Origin: an uncultured Fibrobacter sp.
Lineage (GTDB): Bacteria > Fibrobacterota > Fibrobacteria > Fibrobacterales > Fibrobacteraceae
NCBI GenBank assembly: GCA_934699585.1
Contig: CAKUWY010000008.1
Location: 78,602 to 142,601, forward strand
Length of the DNA stretch: 64,000 nt
Direction of reading: 5' to 3'
Part shown: positions 41,184 to 49,592 of the stretch, piece after piece
Layout: each line of letters starts with the position of its first letter
Numbering within the stretch: the stretch's first letter is position 1
Notes under the pieces: model-generated
What the model was told of the DNA's origin: nothing
Databases searched by the model: none
The model's input: only the letters and a program-made list of their open reading frames with translations
Made by a program: the position numbers and the translations under genes

Positions 41184-43019
41184 ATGAAAAACGTCGATAC
41201 TATTGCAGTTTTGGACTTTGGCGGGCAGTACGCCCACCTGATTGCTAACCGCGTGCGCCGCCTGGGCGTGTTTACCGAAATCCACTCCCCCGCCGCTCCC
41301 GTCAGCGAACTCGAAGGCGTGAAGGGAATCATTTACAGTGGCGGCCCCAGTAGCGTGTATGCGGCAGACGCCCCGGAATATAATCCCGAGATTTTGAACC
41401 TCCCGGTGCCGAAGCTCGGCATCTGCTACGGTCACCAGCTTATCGCCCAGCAGTTGGGCGGTCACGTGGAACCGGGCAAGGTGAAGGAATACGGCATCGC
41501 CGACCTTATTGTAGGTGACGAAAATTGCTCGATTCTGAAGGGTCTCCCGAAGGCGAGCCCCATGTGGATGAGCCACGGCGACCAGGTCACCAAGCTCCCC
41601 GAGGGCTACAAGATTGTGGCCAGCACCAAGGACTGCGAAATCGCAGCCGTCGCTTTCGACAGCGACAAGCCCGAGCGCCAGATTTTCGGCATCCAGTTCC
41701 ACCCCGAAGTCACCCACAGCAAGTTCGGCATGAAGTTGCTCGAGAACTTTGTCGATTTCACGGGCGCAAAGAAGACCTGGAACATGAAGAGCTACCTGCC
41801 ACTCATTACGGAGCGCATCAAGGAACAGGTCAAGGACCGCAAGGTATTCCTGCTCGTGAGTGGCGGCGTGGACTCCACCGTTGCATTCGTGCTCTTGAAC
41901 CGCGTGCTGGGCCCCGAAAAAGTCCTCGGCCTGCATGTAGATAACGGCATGATGCGCCTCGGCGAATCCCAGAAGATTATGGACTTCCTGACGAAGGAAG
42001 GCATGAACAACCTGAAGGTGCGCGATGCCAGCGAACACTTCCTTGCAAAGCTCAAGGGCGTGACCGCTCCCGAAACCAAGCGCGGCATTATCGGTAAGGA
42101 ATTCCTGACAGTGAAGGACGAGGAAATGGCGAAGCTCAACCTCGATCCGAACCAGTGGATGATGGCGCAGGGCACCATCTACCCCGACACTATCGAAAGC
42201 GGCGGCACCAAGAACGCCGACAAGATCAAGACGCACCACAACCGCGTGCAGGAAGTTTTGGACCTCATGGAAAAGGGCCTCGTGCTGGAACCCCTCGCCG
42301 ACCTGTACAAGGACGAAGTCCGTGCTCTCGGTGAAGAACTCGGCATTCCGCACAACCTCGTGTGGCGCCATCCGTTCCCGGGTCCGGGCCTCGGCGTTCG
42401 CCTGCTCTGCAGCGAAGGCAAGTTCACCGATGACCTCGTGAAATTCGATGATGTTCGCGACACATCAGGCCAGTCCCTCGCCGACTACCTGAAGGCAAAC
42501 AACATTGCAGGCCGCCTGCTCCCCATCAAGAGCGTGGGCGTGCAGGGCGATGGCCGTACTTACGCCCAGCCGTTCCTCATCACCACTCCGGGTCTCTCCT
42601 GGAAGGATTGCGAAAAGTTCTCCACCGAACTTGCCAACCGCTTCAAGGCCATCAACCGCGTGATTTACCAGATTGGTTCTGTTGCAGACGAAGACCCGAA
42701 ACTCGTCGAGCAGTTCGCCACTCGCGAAAACTTCGATACGCTCCGCAAGTTCGACAACATCTGCACCGAATTCCTGCAGGCAAACGATTTGTACGAAAAG
42801 ATTTGGCAGATGCCGGTCGTACTCGTTCCGCTCCGCACAGCCAACAAGCCCTGCATCGTGATGCGCCCGGTGAACTCCACCGAAGCCATGACCGCCAACT
42901 TCGCTGAAATCGACCAGGGAATGCTGGCCGGACTTTGGCGCAAGTTCGAAGCCGAAGGTGCCGGCAGCCTGTGGTACGACGTGACCCACAAGCCCCCTGG
43001 AACTATTGAGTGGGAATAA
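41184..43019 (+). CDS. guaA: GMP synthase (glutamine-hydrolysing)
   Basis: A 611-residue enzyme that converts XMP to GMP with ATP and glutamine. The N-terminal class I amidotransferase has FGGQYAHLIANRVRRLGV, the catalytic Cys81 in KLGICYGHQLIAQQLGG, and FGIQFHPEVTHS with the active His. The ATP-pyrophosphatase loop is VSGGVDSTVAF (about residue 226). VWRHPFPGPGLGVRLL and the C-terminus KPPGTIEWE are diagnostic. It is about 85 residues longer than the usual 525 aa; the dimerisation domain carries an insertion around residues 420-560. The ATG at 41184 is chosen; the 19 codons upstream lie in a CCTACAGG-type repeat. Confidence 0.96.
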   Translation: MKNVDTIAVLDFGGQYAHLIANRVRRLGVFTEIHSPAAPVSELEGVKGIIYSGGPSSVYAADAPEYNPEILNLPVPKLGICYGHQLIAQQLGGHVEPGKVKEYGIADLIVGDENCSILKGLPKASPMWMSHGDQVTKLPEGYKIVASTKDCEIAAVAFDSDKPERQIFGIQFHPEVTHSKFGMKLLENFVDFTGAKKTWNMKSYLPLITERIKEQVKDRKVFLLVSGGVDSTVAFVLLNRVLGPEKVLGLHVDNGMMRLGESQKIMDFLTKEGMNNLKVRDASEHFLAKLKGVTAPETKRGIIGKEFLTVKDEEMAKLNLDPNQWMMAQGTIYPDTIESGGTKNADKIKTHHNRVQEVLDLMEKGLVLEPLADLYKDEVRALGEELGIPHNLVWRHPFPGPGLGVRLLCSEGKFTDDLVKFDDVRDTSGQSLADYLKANNIAGRLLPIKSVGVQGDGRTYAQPFLITTPGLSWKDCEKFSTELANRFKAINRVIYQIGSVADEDPKLVEQFATRENFDTLRKFDNICTEFLQANDLYEKIWQMPVVLVPLRTANKPCIVMRPVNSTEAMTANFAEIDQGMLAGLWRKFEAEGAGSLWYDVTHKPPGTIEWE

Positions 43020-43232
43020 GGCGAGAGTCACGACAAAAAGCTTGCTTTTTGTCATGACCGAGTCGAACAAGCAGACGCTGAAGCCGTAGGCGTAGGCGTC
43101 AGTAAGGCGGCTTCGCCGCAGTAAACAGTAGGGCATAGCCCGTTAGTGGCTAGTAAACAGTAACCGCATGCGTCAAACCGAGCCGCGCGAACACGCGACG
43201 AGCGAAGCGCAGTCGCAATGGGAATAATTGAG
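43020..43232. repeat. Mosaic hairpin element downstream of guaA
   Basis: A strong hairpin at 43027-43058 has arms GTCA-c-GACAAAAAGC with a TT loop and one mismatch. Triloop hairpins GCGGC-TTC-GCCGC (43107-43119) and GGGC-ATA-GCCC (43131-43141) follow. GTGGCTAGTAAACAGT is shared with the 55560 gap. No gene is seen in this stretch; it may also terminate guaA. Confidence 0.65.
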
Positions 43233-43649
43233 CTAGGCAAGGCCCTCGTCGAACCAGCGCTGTAAAATAATGGCAGCTGCGGCGCAGTCAATAACCGCCT
43301 TATTGGCCTTCTTTTTCTTGACGCTCCAATGTGCCGTCTGCTCCTGAGCCTGCACGCTGGAGTAGGATTCATCCTGGGTATGGATTTTCATGCACGGAAA
43401 CCGCAGCTCTAAATCCTTAATAAACGCCTCCACCACCACGTTCTTGCCGTCCTTGCGGCCATCCGGATGATAGGGCATTCCAACAATGAATTCGTCTATC
43501 TTGTTCTGCTTTACAAGCTGATCCAAGCGTTCAAAGAGATTTGTGGTCTTGCAGTCTATCGTCTCACGCGGGAACGCCATACGAAGCTCAGAATCCCCGA
43601 AGGCAATCCCAACGCGATGTTCCCCGTAATCAATGGACAGATAATTCAC
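43233..43649 (-). CDS. ruvX: Putative pre-16S rRNA nuclease / Holliday junction resolvase-like YqgF
   Basis: A 138-residue RNase H-fold protein. The N-terminal LSIDYGEHRVGIAFGD holds the first catalytic Asp. FIVGMPYHPDGRKDGKN, then the QDESYSSVQAQEQ segment (Glu), and the KKANKAVIDCAAAAIILQRW end (Asp) complete the family set. Family members process the 5' end of 16S rRNA. It starts 3 nt after the stop of the large lipoprotein gene, so they share an operon. Confidence 0.9.
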   Translation of the reverse strand: MNYLSIDYGEHRVGIAFGDSELRMAFPRETIDCKTTNLFERLDQLVKQNKIDEFIVGMPYHPDGRKDGKNVVVEAFIKDLELRFPCMKIHTQDESYSSVQAQEQTAHWSVKKKKANKAVIDCAAAAIILQRWFDEGLA

Positions 43650-43652
43650 GCT

Positions 43653-46016
43653 TTACTCCGGATAGGCGCAGCAGCGGAAACCGATAACGGGAGACTTGTA
43701 GAATGCTGAAGCGGCGCGGTAAGCAACGGTTTTACCCGTAAGGAACACCACTTCAATATGGTCCGGCACATACTTAAGGCCGTTACTGATGGATTCCAAC
43801 CATTTATCCCCGCCGTTCTTGTATTCAGAATATAGGGCGTAATCCGAACCAATAGTCGTTCCCGCAGAATCTTGCACATTAAAGAACTGCAAGGAATCCT
43901 TGAAATCCTTAGTCCGCAAAAGCTTATAGAGTGTTCTTGTTGTATCGGCCACATAAACCGTATCTACCTTGGCGCCTTCGCGATACAAGAATACAGAATC
44001 CTTCACATATTCCAGACGGGTAAAATAGGGGAACGAGCGATTTGTACAATAGGCTAACGCTTCACGTTCCAGTCCATTGAAAACCTTGTAACTTCCTCCC
44101 TTCACAACGGCCGCTGTATCTTCGGAACGACCCTTTGCCCATTCCTGGAGCTGCCCCGGAAAATCCCGAATGCCCATTGGATTCACGCAACGAGGATTGC
44201 GTAGGGTCACATCGTTTGCCGCAAGGGAATCATTGGTCGCCACGTTACAATAACTGAACAGGTATTCCGTAGCGTCGATTTCATCCTCCTGTAGAACACC
44301 GTAAGAAAGCACCCCTCCAGAGAGGCAGACCCGTTCCCAATCCCGTTCATTACAAAGACTCACCTTAAAGCCACTAGCCGAAATAGACTCACAGGTCGCC
44401 AGAGCTTCGGAATACAGCACATTGTTCACGAACTTTCCGGAGTCGTCCTGGTGTTCGAACCGTTCCATACAGAAAACCGTATCTTCAGAAACGGAAACTG
44501 GAAGGAATCCGTCCGGGCAAGTCACCTGTTTTGCAAGACTCCCAGGAGAAACGGCAATGGTATCTATCAAGGCTACGGAATAATATCCCGAATTATCCTT
44601 GGCACGAATTCTCAAAATAAGCGTATCCCCGGGAGATACCCAACGGATAGTATCCGTCACAAAAGTGCCATAAGAAGACACCTTCATCGTATCGGCACTT
44701 CTCATATACATGGTGGAATATCTGCCTTCACCACCAACATCTTCATAAGTCACCCAGTCCTTTGTAGTCGTATCATAATAATCTATTACGAATGTTCCCA
44801 CAGTATCGTAACACAATTTCCAGGCGCAGGTGTCCGGCAGGGAAATGACGGAATCTACCCTTATAGCGTGATTTTTGACCAGCGGATCTACACTTCGGCT
44901 CCAGAAAATCCGCAGGCGGTTATTGCTGTCGAGCCGTGCCATTCCAGGAAACAAAGTATCTTCCAGTACATAGAGCTTTGTGGGCATCAAGGGAGCGATG
45001 GAATCCGTGGTCATGAACAGCTGGTATGACTCCACCGTAGCTACACCCTCGTTGCCAGAAGAATTACCACTGGAGTCCCAAGACGAAAGACCAATATTGT
45101 ACTTGGACTCCGCCTTAAGACCTTCAAATACCACACGGAAACGATTCAAACTATCTGTATCAAAGTCAAAGCCTTTGCCGTCCAGAACGACAAAGCGCAA
45201 ATAGTTCTTCACATTGTCGCCATGTCCAACCCCATCGACCCAGACGGAATCGTTATTGGCACGAATCCTAAAATGACGTTTGTACAGACGCGCACCCGTA
45301 GAATCCTCGCCATCGGGAGAATACAAGTGGACCTTGACATTTCGAAGGTCTTCGTTCTTGTCAGACGAATAAAGCACAAGGTTGTAACCCACAATGGGGC
45401 CGGAGAGTTCCATGGGCTTGTAAAAATCCGTCTGGTCCGTCGGTCTGTACCATTCAATCAACGCCCCGGTAGTCCATACGGAATCATAAATCGAAGCCCT
45501 CGAAGGCGGCATGTCGTCGCCAAAATGCAGGAACACTCTTTGCACAGCACCAGGGTCGCCATTATCACTGTATTCACAATAAAATGCCACTTGGAGACTA
45601 TCGTAGGTATCACGGTATTTTTCAGCGTAGCTCGTCACATCAATCGTATCGTAAAGAGCTTTTGTCCCCTTTGGATAATCGAATTTGGCAGTTGCCTTGG
45701 ACAACTGATCAGAGGATACAGCCTTGGAGGTGTCATCCACCACAGTCGTATCCACCCACATGTAGATGCGCTCCAAATTTTCCGTTTCCATAGGATAGCG
45801 CAATCTAATCCTGTAGCAGGCGGCAGTGTCTCCTTCTTTAGCACAGGACCGCAGCACGTTCACATCAGAAGCTTCCCTATCGAACAGGAACTCGATAGTG
45901 CTGTCGTCGTCAGAACAGGCCATCAGGGAAACGGCCAAAAACGCCCCCCAGAGAGAGAGGATGGCCGACACAAAAAAATGCCGGCAACACAGGTCTTTCA
46001 GACCGCAAAACATCAT
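43653..46016 (-). CDS. Large lipoprotein with fibronectin-III-like repeats and SUMF1-like C-terminal domain
   Basis: A 787-residue lipoprotein. The signal FFVSAILSLWGAFLAVSLMA ends in an LMAC lipobox, with the lipid Cys at residue 34. Several FN3-like beta domains follow (MSGLKAESKYNIGLSSWD-like strands; residues about 145-500). The C-terminal half (about 500-787) has CPDGFLPVSVSEDTVFCMER, SLCNERDWERVCLSGG, GQLQEWAKGRSEDTAAVVKG and RCCAYPE. These match the formylglycine-generating-enzyme/sulfatase-modifying (SUMF1) fold, as used non-catalytically in Fibrobacter surface proteins. It is probably surface exposed. Confidence 0.75.
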   Translation of the reverse strand: MMFCGLKDLCCRHFFVSAILSLWGAFLAVSLMACSDDDSTIEFLFDREASDVNVLRSCAKEGDTAACYRIRLRYPMETENLERIYMWVDTTVVDDTSKAVSSDQLSKATAKFDYPKGTKALYDTIDVTSYAEKYRDTYDSLQVAFYCEYSDNGDPGAVQRVFLHFGDDMPPSRASIYDSVWTTGALIEWYRPTDQTDFYKPMELSGPIVGYNLVLYSSDKNEDLRNVKVHLYSPDGEDSTGARLYKRHFRIRANNDSVWVDGVGHGDNVKNYLRFVVLDGKGFDFDTDSLNRFRVVFEGLKAESKYNIGLSSWDSSGNSSGNEGVATVESYQLFMTTDSIAPLMPTKLYVLEDTLFPGMARLDSNNRLRIFWSRSVDPLVKNHAIRVDSVISLPDTCAWKLCYDTVGTFVIDYYDTTTKDWVTYEDVGGEGRYSTMYMRSADTMKVSSYGTFVTDTIRWVSPGDTLILRIRAKDNSGYYSVALIDTIAVSPGSLAKQVTCPDGFLPVSVSEDTVFCMERFEHQDDSGKFVNNVLYSEALATCESISASGFKVSLCNERDWERVCLSGGVLSYGVLQEDEIDATEYLFSYCNVATNDSLAANDVTLRNPRCVNPMGIRDFPGQLQEWAKGRSEDTAAVVKGGSYKVFNGLEREALAYCTNRSFPYFTRLEYVKDSVFLYREGAKVDTVYVADTTRTLYKLLRTKDFKDSLQFFNVQDSAGTTIGSDYALYSEYKNGGDKWLESISNGLKYVPDHIEVVFLTGKTVAYRAASAFYKSPVIGFRCCAYPE

Positions 46017-46076
46017 CTAGTTACAATATAGAAAAAAGGCCTGTTCCAGGACAAACCCTACGATTCGCCACAAAAT

Positions 46077-46104
46077 AAAAACGGCCGCTATAAAAGCGAC
46101 CGTT
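46077..46104 (-). terminator. Rho-independent terminator of rplU-rpmA
   Basis: Minus-strand AACGGTCGCT-TTTAT-AGCGGCCGTT (one G-T pair) is followed by TTTTA. It lies about 20 nt after the rpmA stop. Confidence 0.85.
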
Positions 46105-46124
46105 CAAATCGAAACAAAATCGAA

Positions 46125-46385
46125 TTAGGCTTCTTCGGGGTAGACAGAAACCTTCTGACGCTTTGCATCGAGGCGTTCGAACTTCACCTTGCCGTCAACC
46201 AGGGAGAACAAGGTGAAATCCTTGCCCATGCCCACGTTCACGCCACTGTGGAAGTGAGAACCGCGCTGACGAACGATGATGTTGCCAGCCTTGACGGTTT
46301 CGCCCGCGTACTTCTTAACACCAAGATACTTGGCGTTACTGTCGCGGCCGTTACGTACTGAACCTTGACCTTTCTTATGTGCCAT
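46125..46385 (-). CDS. rpmA: 50S ribosomal protein L27
   Basis: An 86-residue protein of the large subunit peptidyl-transferase region. MAHKKGQGSVRNGRDSNAKY has the N-terminal AHKKG extension typical of L27, and RLGVKKYAGETVKAGNIIVR-like core residues with the RQRGSHFHSGVNVGMG motif follow. It starts directly without the cleavable leader found in Firmicutes. It lies 3 nt after rplU, so they form the usual operon. Confidence 0.97.
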   Translation of the reverse strand: MAHKKGQGSVRNGRDSNAKYLGVKKYAGETVKAGNIIVRQRGSHFHSGVNVGMGKDFTLFSLVDGKVKFERLDAKRQKVSVYPEEA

Positions 46386-46388
46386 GGA

Positions 46389-46874
46389 TTAAGCCTCCTT
46401 AGCCTTGCGCAGAGAGTTCTTCTTGACCTTGGCGGGCTTTGCGATACCCTGGGCAATCTTTTCCTTGCGAGTAAGGGGCTTGCTCTGCTCCTTCTGCTTG
46501 GCGAGCGCGGCCACGCGAGCGCGGTTGCGTTCAATCACCTTGGAATCGACCTTTGCGGATTCTGCGCCGGAGCGAAGTTCCGTGACCAGCACCTCGGTAT
46601 AGCCCTGACGATGACCGTTACGGCGTTCGTAACGGGTGCGACGCTTCTTCTTGAAAACGATGACGGTGTCATACTTGCCGTGGGCAAGGACTTCCACCTT
46701 CACGGAGGCGTCGTTCAGGACAGGGGTGCCGATTTGCACTTCTTTTCCTGCGAAAAGAAGAACGGACTTGAGCTCCAGTTCGGAACCAACAGCGGCGTCA
46801 AGAGTGGGGACCTTGTAGGCCTTGCCCAGCTCGACTTTATACTGGAAACCACCTGTTTCAACAATAGAATACAT
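46389..46874 (-). CDS. rplU: 50S ribosomal protein L21 with lysine-rich C-terminal extension
   Basis: A 161-residue L21. The family domain is in residues 1-105: MYSIVETGGFQYKVELGKAY, then VLLFAGKEVQIGTPVL and KYDTVIVFKKKRRTRYERRN, GHRQGYTEVLVTEL. A basic C-terminal extension of about 55 residues (RNRARVAALAKQKEQSKPLT, RKEKIAQGIAKPAKVKKNSL, RKAKEA) is unusual, as typical L21 has about 103. TAAATTTG at 46908-46915 is the probable promoter; AAAGGA precedes the ATG. Confidence 0.95.
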   Translation of the reverse strand: MYSIVETGGFQYKVELGKAYKVPTLDAAVGSELELKSVLLFAGKEVQIGTPVLNDASVKVEVLAHGKYDTVIVFKKKRRTRYERRNGHRQGYTEVLVTELRSGAESAKVDSKVIERNRARVAALAKQKEQSKPLTRKEKIAQGIAKPAKVKKNSLRKAKEA

Positions 46875-46907
46875 TTTGTAATCCTTTTTAGTTTGCTATT
46901 GGAGTCC

Positions 46908-46915
46908 CAAATTTA
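46908..46915 (-). promoter_or_regulatory. rplU promoter box TAAATTTG
   Basis: On the minus strand it is 34 nt before the ATG and followed by GGACTCC. It matches the gapA and glyS boxes. Confidence 0.55.
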
Positions 46916-47112
46916 GTATAAAACGGCTAAATCGTAAAGGGATAAAGGGTTAAAAACGGCTGTTTTTGGATTAAAATCGAGCTTTTTTCACCCCGAACCA
47001 AGGGGGGAAGTCTCCCCCTCGCTCTCCTTCGTTGGCTCCGTGACAAAGGTCCCTGAGCCCGCCGAAGGGCCGCTACCCCCTCTCCTAAGGGGACACCCCC
47101 TAACACCCCCGA
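46916..47112. repeat. Intergenic region with G/C hairpins before the radical SAM gene
   Basis: No gene is seen. GGGGGA...TCCCCC near 46995-47012 and CCCCC/GGGG words near 47080-47103 give GC-rich hairpins. CCTGAGCCCGCCGAAGGG (47053-47070) is a word resembling dispersed repeats known in many bacteria. It probably holds the terminator of the rSAM operon. Confidence 0.45.
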
Positions 47113-48189
47113 TTACGCTCCGGCGTCTTCCAGGCGCTTCACATGGCAATAAGCCAGTTCCTTCGTCTTTTCGTCCCGAAGGTGCAGACTGGAGCCTTCA
47201 CAGTAGCGCCAGTACTTGCAGGTCTTGCAGTCGCCGATTTTTGCCCAGCGGCGGTCCCGCATCACCTGGTAGCGGTTCTGCCACACGTCCCAGATATCGT
47301 CCTTGTAGATGTTCCCCTGGATGTAGTCGCCCCGCAGGCTCGGACAGGCGGAAATGCTCCCGTCGCAGAGCACGGAACTGACGTTCACACCGGCCCGACA
47401 GAAGAAGGGGTAATTGCGGGCTTCCTTCTCGTAGCTCCCGAGGAAGCCTTCGCAGCCGTAGTTCACATTGATGACCTTCAGGGACTTCACCTCCCGGATA
47501 AAGTCAAAGACCTGCCGGAATTCTTGGTTGGTCAACTGGAACAGCGGGTTGTCCTTGGCGCGGCCCTTGGGGAACACCGTCGCAATACGCCAGCGCTTCA
47601 CGCCGATTTTCAGGAGGATTTCGAGAATCTTCGGAAGCTCCTTCAGGTTCTCCCGGTTCACGCAGGTCATCACGTCGAAAGTGAGACCTTTGGTGTGAGC
47701 GGCCATGTCGATGGCCCGGAGCGCGTTGTCAAAGCTGGTGGGGGCGCCGCGGAAATGGTTGTGGCTTTCCCTGAGGCCGTCGAGGCTGATGGTAAGCGAG
47801 CGAAGACCGGCGTTCAAAAGTCCCTTGTAACGCTCTGGCGTCATGGCAAGTCCGTTGGTGACCATTCCCCAGGGGTAACCGCGCTTCTTGATTTCGTGGC
47901 CACATTCCTCTAGGTCCTGACGCATCAGGGGTTCGCCGCCGGTAATCACCACGATAAAATGCTTCGGATCGATGTGTGGGGCAAGTTTGTCCAGACCCCC
48001 CAAAAAATCTTCGCGGGGCATGTCCGGGATGGCATCCTTCACGCAGTCGCTACCGCAATGCAGACAGTGCAGGTTACAGCGCAGCGTACATTCCCAAAAG
48101 AAATAGGTCAGCGGGTGGGCCTTGATTTCGTTATGGCGGTACAGGCGATAGGCTTCTAGGGCGAGTTTTTTCTTAAGGTTGATTTTCAA
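47113..48189 (-). CDS. Radical SAM/SPASM enzyme, rSAM/lipoprotein-type maturase
   Basis: A 358-residue radical SAM enzyme. The 4Fe-4S CxxxCxxC site is in TLRCNLHCLHCGSDCVKDAI (residues about 35-50), with VVITGGEPLMRQDLEECGHE, then MVTNGLAMTPERYKGLLNAG and LRSLTISLDGLRESHNHFRG. A SPASM-type C-terminal cluster region has the cysteines of AGVNVSSVLCDGSISACPSL and CKTCKYWRYCEGSS. The likely role is peptide or lipoprotein modification. It follows two lipoprotein genes and overlaps the nearer one by 17 nt. TTG at 48189 has AAGGA 8 nt upstream; TTG at 48210 is the longer option. It resembles the TIGR04133 'rSAM/lipoprotein system' enzymes, from memory of the family. Confidence 0.85.
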   Translation of the reverse strand: MKINLKKKLALEAYRLYRHNEIKAHPLTYFFWECTLRCNLHCLHCGSDCVKDAIPDMPREDFLGGLDKLAPHIDPKHFIVVITGGEPLMRQDLEECGHEIKKRGYPWGMVTNGLAMTPERYKGLLNAGLRSLTISLDGLRESHNHFRGAPTSFDNALRAIDMAAHTKGLTFDVMTCVNRENLKELPKILEILLKIGVKRWRIATVFPKGRAKDNPLFQLTNQEFRQVFDFIREVKSLKVINVNYGCEGFLGSYEKEARNYPFFCRAGVNVSSVLCDGSISACPSLRGDYIQGNIYKDDIWDVWQNRYQVMRDRRWAKIGDCKTCKYWRYCEGSSLHLRDEKTKELAYCHVKRLEDAGA

Positions 48190-48892
48190 TGTCCTGTTCC
48201 TTCGGCTCAAGACAGGCTTCCGCCCGTTCAGTCAATTTCTGCATGGCCTCATCGAATTTCTTGTCGCACGCTTCGGACATCGCAACAAACTCTTCCGGAG
48301 TCACCTCATAACGTTCCGCATACCGCAAGGTGGACTTGGAAAAATAGGTAGAACCATCTTTGCACTTGACATCGAGAACCAGTTCCGAAGTCACGCCATA
48401 GGCCATGACGGGCTGCTGCAAGTGGGCCATAATGTCCTTTAGGCATTCTTCCGCTTCGGGGGTGATACCCTCTTTTTCAAGCATCTTTGCAATCTTGCTA
48501 GAAAACGCAATTTCTGCAGTATGGGAAGGAGCCATGTAGGCCGGATTATAGCCTTCTCGGTTCGGTTCGCAGGTATCCGGAATCACCTCCATGTCACTCA
48601 TAACGTTTATGACCTTTTGGGCCACAAGCTTGATTCCTTCCGAGGAACTGGAGAGAGCTTCGGCACTGGAGCTTTCTGCAGCCGAACTAGATGAAGCTTT
48701 TTCGGAAGAAACGCCTTCAGAGGAACTACTTTCATCAGCGGAGTCGCTACTGAGCTCTTCAGATGGAGGACCAAAGGCCCCATTGGGGTCTAGGCCATAA
48801 AGACATACCGCTTCTGTTGAAGAGTCGTCGCAGCCTGCCCAGAAAAAACTCGTCAGGGCCAGGATAATTTTTGTCCAATGCTTTCGAAACAT
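48173..48892 (-). CDS. Lipoprotein 1 of the rSAM/lipoprotein system (CLYG motif)
   Basis: A 239-residue lipoprotein. The signal FRKHWTKIILALTSFFWAGC puts the lipid cysteine at residue 21. DDSSTEAVCLYGLDPNG follows with CLYG at 30-33. These residues are almost identical in position and sequence to those of lipoprotein 2, but the rest differs. A Ser/Glu/Ala tether (about residues 45-85) leads to a globular C-terminal domain with Cys residues: VIPDTCEPNREGYNPAY, EAEECLKDIMAHLQQPVM, LVLDVKCKDGSTYFSKS and AEACLEPKEQ. The shared CLYG near the anchor is a candidate site for the SAM enzyme. ATG 48892 is used; TTG 48898 is an alternative. Confidence 0.75.
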   Translation of the reverse strand: MFRKHWTKIILALTSFFWAGCDDSSTEAVCLYGLDPNGAFGPPSEELSSDSADESSSSEGVSSEKASSSSAAESSSAEALSSSSEGIKLVAQKVINVMSDMEVIPDTCEPNREGYNPAYMAPSHTAEIAFSSKIAKMLEKEGITPEAEECLKDIMAHLQQPVMAYGVTSELVLDVKCKDGSTYFSKSTLRYAERYEVTPEEFVAMSEACDKKFDEAMQKLTERAEACLEPKEQDIENQP

Positions 48893-48910
48893 AACCAAAC
48901 ACCCCCATCA

Positions 48911-49567
48911 TTACCATGAAATACCATAAAGAGGAGCGTTCATTACTTCTTTAATCTCGTACTTTTCGTTGAATTCTATTTCGGAAAGAGAATTCCCTTC
49001 TCCATCGGTATAGGTCTTGCTTCCTTTCTCGTCGGTCGTTACCGTATACGTGACACCATCGTTGCATGTAACGGTATTCTCGTCGGATTCATTACAAGTG
49101 ATAGGTTCTTTAGAAGAATCATATTCATAAACTATGTTGTACTTGGACCTGAATTCCGCCTCGCTATAAACCTTTCCGTCACACTCATATGTGTTCTCGC
49201 TAACACGAACAACACCATAGTCAGGACAAATATCCTCGATACATTTGTATTCGCTTTCCCAGCGTTCCTCGGTCAGCTGTATGCACACCGTTCTGTCTCC
49301 ACAATGGACCGTAGAATCGCCTTTGTTCAAATAACAGTTGACAATATCATTTGGCACACCGTACAGGGCAATGGCCTGCTGCATCTCACTGCTGCTGGAA
49401 CTTTCTTTTGTAGCTTCGCTGGAACTGGACACTAGATTTCCGGCGGCGCTACTGTAATTGGGGTCGGAACCATAAAGACATACGGCCGACGAGCCGGAGT
49501 CGTCACAACCGGCCCAGAAAAAACTGGTCAAGGCCAACGCTATTTTTTTCAAATGTCTGTAGAACAT
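48911..49567 (-). CDS. Lipoprotein 2 of the rSAM/lipoprotein system (CLYG motif)
   Basis: A 218-residue lipoprotein. The signal FYRHLKKIALALTSFFWAGC places the lipid cysteine at residue 21, then DDSGSSAVCLYGSDPNYSSA with CLYG at 30-33, as in lipoprotein 1. A short Ser-rich tether and AIALYGVPNDIVNCYLNKGD follow, then a cysteine-rich domain with repeated strands (VHCGDRTVCIQLTEERWESE, YKCIEDICPDYGVVRVSENT, EPITCNESDENTVTCNDGVT). It ends APLYGISW, a third YG. The ATG at 49567 follows GGAGGA at 6 nt. It is the first gene of the operon, 18 nt from lipoprotein 1; promoter-like TATATTAAAGG is at 49593-49603. Confidence 0.75.
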   Translation of the reverse strand: MFYRHLKKIALALTSFFWAGCDDSGSSAVCLYGSDPNYSSAAGNLVSSSSEATKESSSSSEMQQAIALYGVPNDIVNCYLNKGDSTVHCGDRTVCIQLTEERWESEYKCIEDICPDYGVVRVSENTYECDGKVYSEAEFRSKYNIVYEYDSSKEPITCNESDENTVTCNDGVTYTVTTDEKGSKTYTDGEGNSLSEIEFNEKYEIKEVMNAPLYGISW

Positions 49568-49592
49568 TTTCGCTCCTCCAAGACCCAAAGTA

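Noticed and set aside
41178..42371. A 397-codon open frame opposite guaA
   Set aside because: Shadow of guaA with no coding features of its own.
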